Origin: Rhodospirillales bacterium
GTDB taxonomy: Bacteria > Pseudomonadota > Alphaproteobacteria > Rhodospirillales > Shumkoniaceae
Reading direction: 5' to 3'
Length of the DNA stretch: 64,000 nt
NCBI GenBank assembly: GCA_028281785.1
Contig: JANQJG010000067.1
Coordinates: forward strand, 1 to 64,000
In this document: one piece after another, positions 21,227-29,131 of the stretch
Numbering within the stretch: the stretch's first letter is position 1
Layout: each line of letters starts with the position of its first letter
Program-made: the position numbers and the translations under genes
The notes under the pieces: generated by a model
What the model was told of the DNA's origin: nothing
What the model saw: only the letters and a program-made list of their open reading frames with translations
Database searches by the model: none

Positions 21227-22480
21227 TCAATCGAGAGTAGCGTCGAGACTCAGGACCGTTTCGTAAAGCACGTCCACGCCAGCGGCGAGATCGTCGGGCC
21301 CTGTCCATTCCTCCGGACAGTGGCTCCGCCCATCCCGGCTCGGAACAAGGATCATGCCCATGGGCGCGATATCCGCCATGTGCATGGCATCATGCCCGGC
21401 GCCGCAAGCCATCACCAGATAGCCGTTGCCCGAGTCCTCGGACGCGTTGCGAATGGTATCGCGAACGAACGCGTCGCAGATGGCCGGATTCGCCGTGCTC
21501 ACGGTCTCGAACGCGCATGTCAGTTCGAGCGCTGTCGCGATCTCGTTGGTCAGCCGCTCGAGTTCCCCGCTGAACCTCTTGCTCAACTCTTTGGCGTTGG
21601 ATCTGTGCTCGACCACAAGGGACACTTCGCCGGGAACCACGTTGAAGGCGTTCGGCGCCACCGCGATCTGACCGACGGTGGCGACGAAATAATCCTCGCC
21701 ATCCGCGAACGCCGTTGCCTTCCCGGACACGCCGTCGACGAACCGCGCGGCGCCGACCAGCGCGTCGTGCCTCAACCCCATCGGTGTCGACCCGGCGTGG
21801 TCGGTCCGCCCGACGAACGTCACGCGATGGCGGGTAATGCCAACGATTTCGGTGACGATTCCGACCGACAAGCCCTTGCTCTCCAAAACCCGGGCCTGCT
21901 CGATATGCAATTCGAGATAGCAGGCCAAGCTCCCTGGCTTCCGCAAGGGTTCAGGACCGAGGAGCGAGGGCACGCCGCCGACGCGCTGGATCGCCTCGCC
22001 CAAGGTTTCGCCGTCCGGCCCCACCCGCTTCAGATCCTCGGTCGATATATGGCCGGACCAGGTCCGGCTGCCGACGCAGGACAGACCGTACTCGCTCGGC
22101 TCCTCGGCCAGGAAGTCGACAACCTCTAGCGGATGCCGGAGCGTGACACCGTAGTCTCCAAGAGTTTGTGCCACTTCGAGGCCGGCCAGCACCCCGGCGA
22201 TGCCGTCGAACCGCCCGCCGCCGGACACCGTGTCGCTATGCGAACCGATGACGAGCGGGGGCAGTTCGTCGCGGGATCCCGCGCGCCGGCCTACCAGGTT
22301 TCCGCCGGAATCGATCGACAGCTCGAGTCCGGCTCCGGCAAACTGCTCACCCAGCCAGACCCGCCCCTCCAGGAACAGGTCGGTAAACGATCGGCGGGTA
22401 TATGGCCGCTCTCGCTCCGTAAGCTCCGCCAACTCCATTACCCGCCGCCAAAGGCGGTCGCCGTCGATCTTCCCGGTCAT
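21227..22480 (-). CDS. M20-family Zn hydrolase, N-carbamoyl-amino-acid / allantoate amidohydrolase type
   Basis: 417-aa member of the hydantoinase/carbamoylase branch of peptidase family M20. Metal-ligand motifs are in order: GSHSDTV, GGRFDGIAGVLAGLE, FLAEEPSEYGLSCVGSR and the C-terminal CGAGHDAMHMA. The dimerisation block FVGRTDHAGSTPMGLRHDA is also present. These enzymes hydrolyse a ureido group to free amine, CO2 and ammonia. The gene begins four bases after the stop of the cyclic amidohydrolase at 22485, so the two act in sequence: ring opening, then carbamoyl removal. The exact substrate cannot be read from sequence. Confidence 0.88.
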   Translation of the reverse strand: MTGKIDGDRLWRRVMELAELTERERPYTRRSFTDLFLEGRVWLGEQFAGAGLELSIDSGGNLVGRRAGSRDELPPLVIGSHSDTVSGGGRFDGIAGVLAGLEVAQTLGDYGVTLRHPLEVVDFLAEEPSEYGLSCVGSRTWSGHISTEDLKRVGPDGETLGEAIQRVGGVPSLLGPEPLRKPGSLACYLELHIEQARVLESKGLSVGIVTEIVGITRHRVTFVGRTDHAGSTPMGLRHDALVGAARFVDGVSGKATAFADGEDYFVATVGQIAVAPNAFNVVPGEVSLVVEHRSNAKELSKRFSGELERLTNEIATALELTCAFETVSTANPAICDAFVRDTIRNASEDSGNGYLVMACGAGHDAMHMADIAPMGMILVPSRDGRSHCPEEWTGPDDLAAGVDVLYETVLSLDATLD

Positions 22481-22484
22481 CGGC

Positions 22485-23834
22485 TTACAGAATCGGCTTC
22501 AGGAACTGGCCGTCGCCCGGCTGGGCCAACACCTTGTTTCCGTCCCAAACGAGTTTGCCACGGACGAAGGTGCCCGCGATCCGTACGTTGAACTCCATCC
22601 CGTCATAGGGGCTCCAATCGGCCGAGGTGACCGTTTTGGCGGCATCGAAGACGAAACGCCCCGGTTCCAGAATGGCCATGTCGGCATCCGATCCCTCGGC
22701 AAGAACGCCCTTTCTCGGATAGAGCAGGAAGTGCTTGGCGGGGCCCTCGCAGATCAGCTTGGCCACCGTGGTCACCGGCAGGCCGCGCTGTTCACAGCCG
22801 GTGTACAACGCCGGTATCAACGCCTCCAGGCCCGGCGCGCCGGACGCGTTCTTGAAGATGTTCGGATTGCTTTTGACATCCCGCGGCCAGGCCGAATGGT
22901 CGGTCGAGACAAAGTCGATATGGCCGGCGGCGACATGGCCCCACATGGCCTCGACCATTTCGCGCGGGCGGATCGGCGGGTTGATCTTACCGAAGGGGCC
23001 GACGCGGATCATGTCGTCCTCGTCGATCGTCAGATAGTGGACGCAGACCTCGACCGTCGCCTTCACGCCTTGTTTCTTGTAGCTCTCGCAGATCTCGATG
23101 CCGCGCGGGATGGAGCAGTGCACCACATGGGCGCGGCAATTCGCCGCCGCGCCAAGTTCGTAAATTTCGGCCATGGCCAACGCCTCGGCAATCGGCGGTC
23201 GGCTCAGGCCATGGGCGGCGGGGTCCGTGCGTCCCTCCTCCTGAATCTTGGAAACCAGGAAGTCGACCATTTCCTGGTTCTCGTTGTGCACGCCGCAAAC
23301 GACGCCCGTCGGTGCCGCCGCCTTGAAAGCGTCGAGCATGTCGATCGGCTTGATGCGCGGGAAGCGGGCCGGATGCGATTCGTAGGTCGAGAACTTGAAG
23401 GCGCAGGCACCGGCCTCGACCAGGCCCGGGATCTCCTTGACACCGTCCTCCTTGCGGATGGTGGCGAACAGGCCGACGTCCACATGCGCCTCCCTCTCGA
23501 CCACGCCGACCTTGGCTCGGAACAATTCGGCATCGACGATCGGACCGACATCGTCGTAGGGCATGTCGATGATCGTACTGACTCCGCCGGCGGCCGCAGC
23601 CATGGAGCTGCGCGCGATTCCCTCGGGCGGGTTCTGACTGCCGGTATGGACATGGCCGTCGACGACGCCAGGCAGAACATATTTGCCTCGCGCGTCGTAG
23701 CTTTCCTTCGCAGCCGGTGGCGCACCCTCCCCGATCTCACGGATGACACCGTCGGAGACCGCGACGTAACCATCTTCCACCACGCGATCCGGAAGAACCA
23801 AATTCCCGCTTACGACCAGATCCAAATCCGCCAT
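22485..23834 (-). CDS. Cyclic amidohydrolase, allantoinase/dihydropyrimidinase-like
   Basis: 449-aa amidohydrolase-superfamily protein. It has the metal-binding HxH in DGHVHTG, a probable carboxylated lysine in CAFKFSTY, and later histidines in GVHNEN and AHVVHCS. The catalytic Asp lies in STDHSAWP. It should open a cyclic amide such as allantoin, hydantoin or dihydropyrimidine. It is the first gene of a two-gene operon with the M20 hydrolase, and divergent from a TRAP transporter that could import the substrate. Allantoinase fits best by overall resemblance, but D-hydantoinase remains possible. Confidence 0.86.
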   Translation of the reverse strand: MADLDLVVSGNLVLPDRVVEDGYVAVSDGVIREIGEGAPPAAKESYDARGKYVLPGVVDGHVHTGSQNPPEGIARSSMAAAAGGVSTIIDMPYDDVGPIVDAELFRAKVGVVEREAHVDVGLFATIRKEDGVKEIPGLVEAGACAFKFSTYESHPARFPRIKPIDMLDAFKAAAPTGVVCGVHNENQEMVDFLVSKIQEEGRTDPAAHGLSRPPIAEALAMAEIYELGAAANCRAHVVHCSIPRGIEICESYKKQGVKATVEVCVHYLTIDEDDMIRVGPFGKINPPIRPREMVEAMWGHVAAGHIDFVSTDHSAWPRDVKSNPNIFKNASGAPGLEALIPALYTGCEQRGLPVTTVAKLICEGPAKHFLLYPRKGVLAEGSDADMAILEPGRFVFDAAKTVTSADWSPYDGMEFNVRIAGTFVRGKLVWDGNKVLAQPGDGQFLKPIL

Positions 23835-24314
23835 TTTTTGCCTCGCTTTCCGATTTCTGGACGACTAAGCCGTCGGACGACGGCTGAATTTCCCGGCGGC
23901 CCTGTCGTATCCCCAGATGCCCCATTGTTCAAGCACGCGGTTCGCCGAAAACGTTTCGCCCGGGTACGAGCAGCGCCTCTTTTGACGGCACCGACACCGG
24001 TTTGTGCCCAAAAACCAAGCGCTGCTGACTTCCATAACTTGGAATGATTAGGAACATCAGGATAGTCAATTGAGAATGAGATGATAAGCAAAGTTATCGT
24101 TGTTGGCATGAAGATTGATTGTAGCTGTTTGCATCGTTGAACCGTAATGCAGGTGGCACCCCCCACCCTGCAGTCGGTTTTCCTCGCCATGGCAAGCCTT
24201 GAGGATCGAAGAGGATGCTAGAAATTCCCATTCATCCCGGCTCCGTCTATGATCGAGGCTGACTGGGGGGTGCGCATGAGGTAAGACAAGCACCGAATAG
24301 GAATGGAGGTCACA
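23835..24314. other. Divergent intergenic region, no gene seen
   Basis: About 480 bases between the amidohydrolase start and the TRAP binding-protein start. The segment 24040-24130 is AT-rich compared with its surroundings and probably holds promoters for both directions. No convincing -35/-10 pair or operator palindrome was identified, and no coding frame with a plausible protein was found. Confidence 0.5.
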
Positions 24315-25421
24315 ATGAAAGAGAATCGGGTCCAAATCGGACGTCCAAGAAAAACCTGCTCGACAAAGTCTTTCGGTCGTCGGCTCGCGGTCGTGGCCAC
24401 GGGCTTCGCGGCCCTGCTGGTCCTCGGCGTCGGGGGCACCGCCTCGGCCGCCGATATCACACTGAAGTATACCGACCACGATCCGGGCGGCGGCATGCGG
24501 ACGACTCTCATCAAGGAAACCTGGCTGCCGGCGATCGCGGAGCAGAGCGGCGGCAAGATCGCCGTTCAGGATTTCTGGGGCGGCGCCCTGATGGGCTCCA
24601 AGGAAGCCCTCAAGGGCATCGGCGACGGCGTGGCGGATATGGGCTTCGTCTTTCCCGGCCATTATCCGGCGCAGCTTGTCGCGCATTCGGTCTTCAACCT
24701 GTTCCCGCGGGGACCGCAAAACTTCGCCGACATGATCAAGCTCTACCGCGCGGTCTATGAAGAGGTGCCCGAGTTCAAGGCGGAGCTTGAGAAGGCCAAC
24801 GTCATGACGGTCATGATCACGGCCGGCCTACCGGGCGCGTTCGTCGGCACGAAGCCCCTCAAAAGCATCGACGACATCGTCGGCGACAAGTGGCGCGCCG
24901 GCGGCAAATGGAAGTTGAAATTCCTGGAGAACGCCGGAGCCCTTCCCGTGGCCGTGCCGTGGGGCGACGTTTATGTCGCGCTGCAGACCGGCACCATCGA
25001 CGGCTGCTTCACCAACTATGACGGCCTGCATCTGATGAAGTTCGACGAGGTGGGGCAGAACCTCCTGATCTCCAAGGAGTTGTGGTACGCCACGCCGTTC
25101 ATCCATTTGATGAACATCGACAAGTTCAACAGCCTGCCGAAGGACGCTCAGGACGCCATCCTCAAGGCGTCCGAGATGGCCGAGCAGGAGTTCTCCGCCG
25201 TCTACGACGCCGCGTTCGATCAGGTGAAGTCGGCGCAGTTGGCCGCCGGCTATGCCGTGACCGAGATGTCCAAGGACGATCTCATGAAATGGGAGAACGC
25301 GGAAAAGCTGACCGCCCTCCAGGCCGAATGGGTCACGGAGTCGGAAAAGGCCGGCCTCGAGACCGCCGCCCAAGTGATCGAGAAGGTCGCGGCAATCCAG
25401 AAGCGGATCATGGGCCAGTAG
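24315..25421 (+). CDS. TRAP transporter solute-binding protein (DctP type)
   Basis: Periplasmic binding protein of 368 aa, starting at ATG 24315 behind GGAGG. A long n-region precedes a signal-peptide core (AALLVLGVGGTASA, cleavage near AADITLK). The DctP ligand region reads DKWRAGGKW, then GALPVAVPWGDVYVALQTG and TIDGCFTNYDG, including the conserved arginine that binds carboxylates in characterised homologues. It is followed by small (25516) and large (26071) permease genes. Divergence from the ring-opening enzymes suggests an acidic cyclic amide or its opened product as substrate. Confidence 0.92.
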   Translation: MKENRVQIGRPRKTCSTKSFGRRLAVVATGFAALLVLGVGGTASAADITLKYTDHDPGGGMRTTLIKETWLPAIAEQSGGKIAVQDFWGGALMGSKEALKGIGDGVADMGFVFPGHYPAQLVAHSVFNLFPRGPQNFADMIKLYRAVYEEVPEFKAELEKANVMTVMITAGLPGAFVGTKPLKSIDDIVGDKWRAGGKWKLKFLENAGALPVAVPWGDVYVALQTGTIDGCFTNYDGLHLMKFDEVGQNLLISKELWYATPFIHLMNIDKFNSLPKDAQDAILKASEMAEQEFSAVYDAAFDQVKSAQLAAGYAVTEMSKDDLMKWENAEKLTALQAEWVTESEKAGLETAAQVIEKVAAIQKRIMGQ

Positions 25422-25515
25422 GGTTAGGGCCGACGCTCATTCAATGAAACCCGCCATCCTCCGCCGCCGCCGGCCTTTCCGGTAGCGGCGGGGGTTCGGC
25501 CGGGGGTTCCGGGGC

Positions 25516-26013
25516 ATGAAGGTTTTCGTACATCGCGTCAATCGCGTGTTGGCCGGCTTTTCGGGCTGGTTGATGCTGGCAATGATGTTGCTGCTCGTTG
25601 CCGACTTCACGGGCCGCAAGGCGGACATGCCGCTTCATGGCATGGCCGAGCTGTCCGTCTTCGTCATGATGATCGTCATCTATCTCGGCTTCGCGCACTG
25701 CGAGGAGCACAAAGAGCATGTCGGCCTGGAGATCGTGCTTAACTTTCTGCGGCCGAAGGCGAGAAACATGCTGATCGCCGTGAGCCAGTTCCTCGCGGTC
25801 GGAACAATCGGCCTCCTGTTCTATGCCGTCACCACGGATGCGTGGTCGTCGTTCCAGACCAAGAGCGCCATCGAGGGCACCGTCGAGCTCCCTATCTGGC
25901 CGACCAAGTTCGTCATGGTCGTCGGCATGGTCTTCTTTTTCCTTCAGGGCCTCCTCAACCTAATTGAGGCGATTCGCCGATTGCGGCAGGACGATCAGCC
26001 GAATTCCGAGTAA
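25516..26013 (+). CDS. TRAP transporter small permease (DctQ type)
   Basis: 165-aa inner-membrane protein with four hydrophobic segments at about residues 15-33, 47-66, 88-110 and 130-152, as expected for DctQ. The sequence HCEEHKEHVGLEIVLNFL between segments two and three is a typical DctQ loop. A GC-rich gap of about 95 bases separates it from the binding protein. This gap can form stems of the CCGCC/GGCGG type and may lower expression of the permeases relative to the binding protein. Confidence 0.9.
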   Translation: MKVFVHRVNRVLAGFSGWLMLAMMLLLVADFTGRKADMPLHGMAELSVFVMMIVIYLGFAHCEEHKEHVGLEIVLNFLRPKARNMLIAVSQFLAVGTIGLLFYAVTTDAWSSFQTKSAIEGTVELPIWPTKFVMVVGMVFFFLQGLLNLIEAIRRLRQDDQPNSE

Positions 26014-26070
26014 CCCCCGTTCCGGGCATTTCCGCCCCGAACGTCAAGGCATCAACCCGAGTCGAAAAAT

Positions 26071-27414
26071 ATGGACTTCCTTACCGGCGGCATTCTTTGC
26101 ATTGGGTTGTTGCTGATCACGATGGCCATCGGCATGCCGATCGGCTTGGCCTTTCTGCTCGGCGGTTTCCTGGTCAGCGGCCTGCTTCTCGGCTTCGGCA
26201 GCTCCCTCACGTTGCTTGGGCAAGCCGCCTATTTCTCGATCGCGGCGCCCACCTGGGCGGCCATCCCGCTGTTCATCCTGATGGGCAGCTTCGCTTCCGG
26301 AGGGGGGTTGGCGCGCCGGGCCTATAACGGCGCGCACGCGGTCAGCCGCGGCCTGCCGGGATCGCTGCTTATCGCGACATGTTTGAGCTGCGGCGTCTTC
26401 GGCGCGGTTTCAGGATCCTCCATCGCGACCACGGCCATCTTCGGCAAGATGGCCCTGCCGGAGATGAACCGGCTGCGCTACGACAAGGCCCTTTCGGTGG
26501 GATGCATCGCCTCGGCCGGCACCTTCGCGTCGATGATTCCGCCCAGCATGATGATGGTCGTCTATGCGCTGTTCACCCAGCAGTCGATCGGCAAGCTGTT
26601 CGCGGCCGGTATCCTGCCGGGGTTGTTGACGGCCGGCGTGTATGCGGCGCTGATCGTCATTCTCGTCAAACGCAAGCCCCATCTGGCCCCCGAGCCCGAA
26701 GTCCCGGCGACGGCGCAATCCGACAGCCCGCCCATCATCGTTCACCGGGCCCGCGAGGCCCTTCAGATGTGGCCGGTGATCGGGATCGCGGTGATCGTGT
26801 TGGGGGGGCTCTACACCGGCTGGTTTACCCCGACCGAAGCCGCCGCCGCCGGCGCTCTGGCGACGTTGGGCTTCGGTTTGCTGTTCGGGGAGTTCAGAAC
26901 CCTGGGCGACGTGACGCGGGCGATGCAGGAATCGGCCAACGTCACGGCTATGCTGTTCCTGATCAATATCGGCGCGCTGTTCTACAGCCGGGTGCTGGCG
27001 GTGACGCGGCTGCCGACGGAACTGACCATGATGCTGCTGACATGGGACGTGCCGCCCATCGTCATCCTGCTGGGAATCATGGCCATCATGTTCTTCCTGG
27101 GGATGATCATGGTCCCGATCGGCATCTATGCCCTCACCCTGCCGATCATCATGCCCCTGCTGACAAAACTCGGCTACGATCCGATCTGGTTCGGCGTGAT
27201 CGCGCTGAAGCTCACCGAAATCGGCGCCATCACCCCGCCCGTCGGGCTGAACGTGTTCGCGATCAAGGGCGTCATCCCCAAGGCCATGAACGTCTCCCTC
27301 GAACAGATCTACAAGGGCTGTCTGCCCTTCCTTCTGTGCGACATCGTCGTTCTGGCGATCCTGGTAGCGTTCCCGCAGATCTCGCTCTGGCTGCCCAACC
27401 TGTTGCTTGGCTAG
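26071..27414 (+). CDS. TRAP transporter large permease (DctM type)
   Basis: 447-aa, roughly 12-helix inner-membrane protein that couples substrate uptake to a sodium gradient. DctM signatures include CGVFGAVSGSSIATTAIFGK, FASMIPPSMMMVVYALFT and KLTEIGAITPPVGLNVF. It ends 58 bases upstream of the predicted coding start region of an insertion sequence; the element lies just downstream and does not interrupt the gene. Confidence 0.93.
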   Translation: MDFLTGGILCIGLLLITMAIGMPIGLAFLLGGFLVSGLLLGFGSSLTLLGQAAYFSIAAPTWAAIPLFILMGSFASGGGLARRAYNGAHAVSRGLPGSLLIATCLSCGVFGAVSGSSIATTAIFGKMALPEMNRLRYDKALSVGCIASAGTFASMIPPSMMMVVYALFTQQSIGKLFAAGILPGLLTAGVYAALIVILVKRKPHLAPEPEVPATAQSDSPPIIVHRAREALQMWPVIGIAVIVLGGLYTGWFTPTEAAAAGALATLGFGLLFGEFRTLGDVTRAMQESANVTAMLFLINIGALFYSRVLAVTRLPTELTMMLLTWDVPPIVILLGIMAIMFFLGMIMVPIGIYALTLPIIMPLLTKLGYDPIWFGVIALKLTEIGAITPPVGLNVFAIKGVIPKAMNVSLEQIYKGCLPFLLCDIVVLAILVAFPQISLWLPNLLLG

Positions 27415-27460
27415 TTGTCCGTGAACAAAAGTTCTTCGCTTCGCTCGGTGTACATAGCGT

Positions 27461-27482
27461 AATTCCGGTGGTCACTCTCCCG
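27461..27482. repeat. Left subterminal inverted repeat of the insertion sequence
   Basis: AATTCCGG plus GGTCACTCTCCCG, split by one T. It matches in inverted orientation the block at 28792-28820. Confidence 0.7.
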
Positions 27483-27542
27483 GTCCTATGCTGCGGGGTC
27501 GCGTTGAACGCCCCAAAGGGCCTCAAGAAAGGGAGAGTGACC

Positions 27543-28577
27543 ATGACGGAGTATGTCGGATGTGACGTTTCGAAGGAAGAGACGGCTTTCTGCGTGAGAG
27601 GGGAGGACGGAAGGGTTTTGGCGCGGGGCGAGGCGGCGACCGATCCGGAGGTTTTGCTGGAAGTTCTGAAGCGCCATTGTCGTTGTCCGGGACGGATTGT
27701 GATGGAGACGGGCACGCAGTCTCATTGGCTGGTTCGCGAGCTTCGTCGAGGCGGACTTCCCGTGGAGTTGATTGATGCGCGCCACGCACATTCGGTGATG
27801 AAGTTGCAGCACAACAAGACGGACGCGGGGGATGCGGATCTTCTGGCGGAGATTGCGCGCACTGGTTTCTGCCGCGCTGTGGCGGTGAAGAGCGCGACCG
27901 CGCAAGAGGGTCGGATGCTCCTCAAGGCGCGTTGCCATTTGGTGCGCCAACGCCGAGACATGGAGAACGTGATCCGCGGCCTCCTGGCGTCGCAGGGCCA
28001 CCGCTTTCCCAAGGGTGTGGCGCGGTTTGCCGCTCATGTATGGAGCATCATCGCCGGCGATCCGGACCTGGGCGCGGCGATCGCGCCTCTGCTGGAGGCC
28101 CGGGCCGCCGTGGCGACCTGCCTTGAGGCGCTCGACAGGGCCATCATGAAGCGGGCCAAGGACGACCCGTCGTGCCGGCTGTTGATGACGGCGCCGGGTG
28201 TGGGGGCGGTGACGGCGCTGGCCTTTGTCGCCACCATTGACGATGCCGGGAGGTTCGTCAGATCGCGATCGGTGGGGGCCTATGTCGGCTTGACGACACG
28301 ACGCAACAAGTCCGGTGAGATGGACTACACGGGGCGCATCTCCAAGATGGGGGATGGGATGCTGCGTGCCCTTCTCTACGGCGCGGCTCACAGCATGCTG
28401 ACGAAGGTCCGCCGGGCGCATCCGTTGACGGACTGGGCGCGCCGGGTGAAGAAACGGACGAGCCACAAGAAAGCCTGCGTGGCGCTGGCGCGCAAGCTGA
28501 GCGTGATCCTGCACCGAATGCTGCTCACCGGCGAAGAGTTCCGCTGGCCTCGGACGAAGGAGACCGCTGCCGCATAG
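27543..28577 (+). CDS. IS110-family transposase
   Basis: 344-aa recombinase with an N-terminal RuvC-like DEDD domain: Asp8 in GCDVSKEE, Glu55 in VMETGTQS, and Asp94/Asp97 in NKTDAGDADLLAEIAR. The C-terminal Tnp_20 domain shows TAPGVGAVTALAF, then the likely catalytic serine near 241-243 in RSRSVGAYVGLTTRRNKSG. The start ATG is preceded by GGGAGAG. Both catalytic halves look intact, so the element may be active. The reading frame extends upstream of this ATG only as non-coding sequence in the DctM region. Confidence 0.93.
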   Translation: MTEYVGCDVSKEETAFCVRGEDGRVLARGEAATDPEVLLEVLKRHCRCPGRIVMETGTQSHWLVRELRRGGLPVELIDARHAHSVMKLQHNKTDAGDADLLAEIARTGFCRAVAVKSATAQEGRMLLKARCHLVRQRRDMENVIRGLLASQGHRFPKGVARFAAHVWSIIAGDPDLGAAIAPLLEARAAVATCLEALDRAIMKRAKDDPSCRLLMTAPGVGAVTALAFVATIDDAGRFVRSRSVGAYVGLTTRRNKSGEMDYTGRISKMGDGMLRALLYGAAHSMLTKVRRAHPLTDWARRVKKRTSHKKACVALARKLSVILHRMLLTGEEFRWPRTKETAAA

Positions 28578-28791
28578 GATGGAGCGAACCCGCTTCCGCA
28601 AGCGCGGGAACCGTCCCCGCCGGGACGATGGCCAAGGCGAGCCCGCTGAAAAAGTTGCGCGTCCGCTCGGGGACAGCACGAGGTGTACATTGGGAGGCCA
28701 AGGTCAAAGGGCACTATGATGGAGCATGCCGTAGATGTTCACGGCCACGACTTCGGAGACAACCATGTCCCCGGCGGGATCGGTTAAAACT
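28578..28791 (+). ncRNA. Candidate bridge/seek RNA region of the insertion sequence
   Basis: About 210 bases lie between the transposase stop and the right inverted repeat without a credible ORF. IS1111-group elements are known to encode their target-guiding RNA in the non-coding segment on this side of the transposase gene. The assignment rests on position and family; no fold or guide loops were derived. Confidence 0.4.
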
Positions 28792-28820
28792 CGGGAAAGT
28801 GACCATTGACAACCGGAATT
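28792..28820. repeat. Right subterminal inverted repeat of the insertion sequence
   Basis: CGGGAAAGTGACC, eight bases, then CCGGAATT. It is the inverted partner of 27461-27482. Confidence 0.7.
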
Positions 28821-28845
28821 AGACAACTTTTACCCGGTTTTGAGT

Positions 28846-28977
28846 GGCCAAATCCGCCCTTGAGGCGGCTCTACGGGCGGATTTGAAGATACTTCCCGCC
28901 TGATCCGGCAGCTACGCCGGATCAGGCGGTGGAGATCCTCAGATGCCCCCAGAGCCGCCGCAAGGGCGGATTTGGCC
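28846..28977. repeat. Nested palindromic element, 132 bp
   Basis: The outer arms 28846-28872 and 28951-28977 are inverted repeats matching at 26 of 27 positions. Inside them is a perfect 14-bp hairpin (28896-28909 with 28916-28929, loop AGCTAC). The outer-arm core GGGCGGATTTG recurs at 28875-28885. This looks like a small non-autonomous mobile element or a structured extragenic repeat. It contains no ORF. Confidence 0.7.
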
Positions 28978-28982
28978 TTATA

Positions 28983-29103
28983 CCAGCGAGCGTTTGAAGT
29001 GATACGCCGGGCAGTCGGCCCTCGTGCTTCGACGTTGCTCAGCATGAGGGCCTCATCCTGAGCAAAGTCGAAGGAGAGGCCCGAGTCGTTAAACGCTCGC
29101 TGG
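28983..29103. repeat. Second palindromic element, 121 bp, with REP-like interior
   Basis: It is bounded by perfect 13-bp inverted arms (CCAGCGAGCGTTT at 28983-28995, AAACGCTCGCTGG at 29091-29103). Inside are two REP-like units in opposite orientation with cores CTTCGAC...GCTCAG (about 29018-29050) and CTGAGC...GTCGAAGGA (about 29050-29082). A related unit lies at about 36999-37055. It sits six bases after the preceding palindromic element. Confidence 0.65.
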
Positions 29104-29131
29104 CATTAGGAAACCCTGCCAGGATTCAGCT

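Larger units (their letters stand above)
27421..28830 (+). mobile_element. IS110/IS1111-type insertion sequence (approximate ends)
   Basis: One DEDD transposase gene is bounded by imperfect subterminal inverted repeats. GGTCACTCTCCCG at 27470-27482 pairs with CGGGAAAGTGACC at 28792-28804 (12 of 13). AATTCCGG at 27461-27468 pairs with CCGGAATT at 28813-28820. The space between the two blocks is 1 base on the left and 8 on the right. The left non-coding part is short (about 60 bases inside the repeat) and the right is long (about 210 bases), the arrangement of the IS1111 group. Exact termini cannot be fixed without an empty site. Confidence 0.75.

Noticed and set aside
22485-23834. Dihydroorotase (pyrC) identity for the cyclic amidohydrolase
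   Set aside because: The pairing with a carbamoylase-like M20 enzyme and the overall allantoinase-like sequence fit catabolism better than pyrimidine synthesis; no pyr genes are nearby.
26379-27542. Upstream extension of the transposase frame into dctM
   Set aside because: The upstream part is a shadow of dctM in another frame. The conserved transposase N-terminus and its ribosome-binding site start at 27543.
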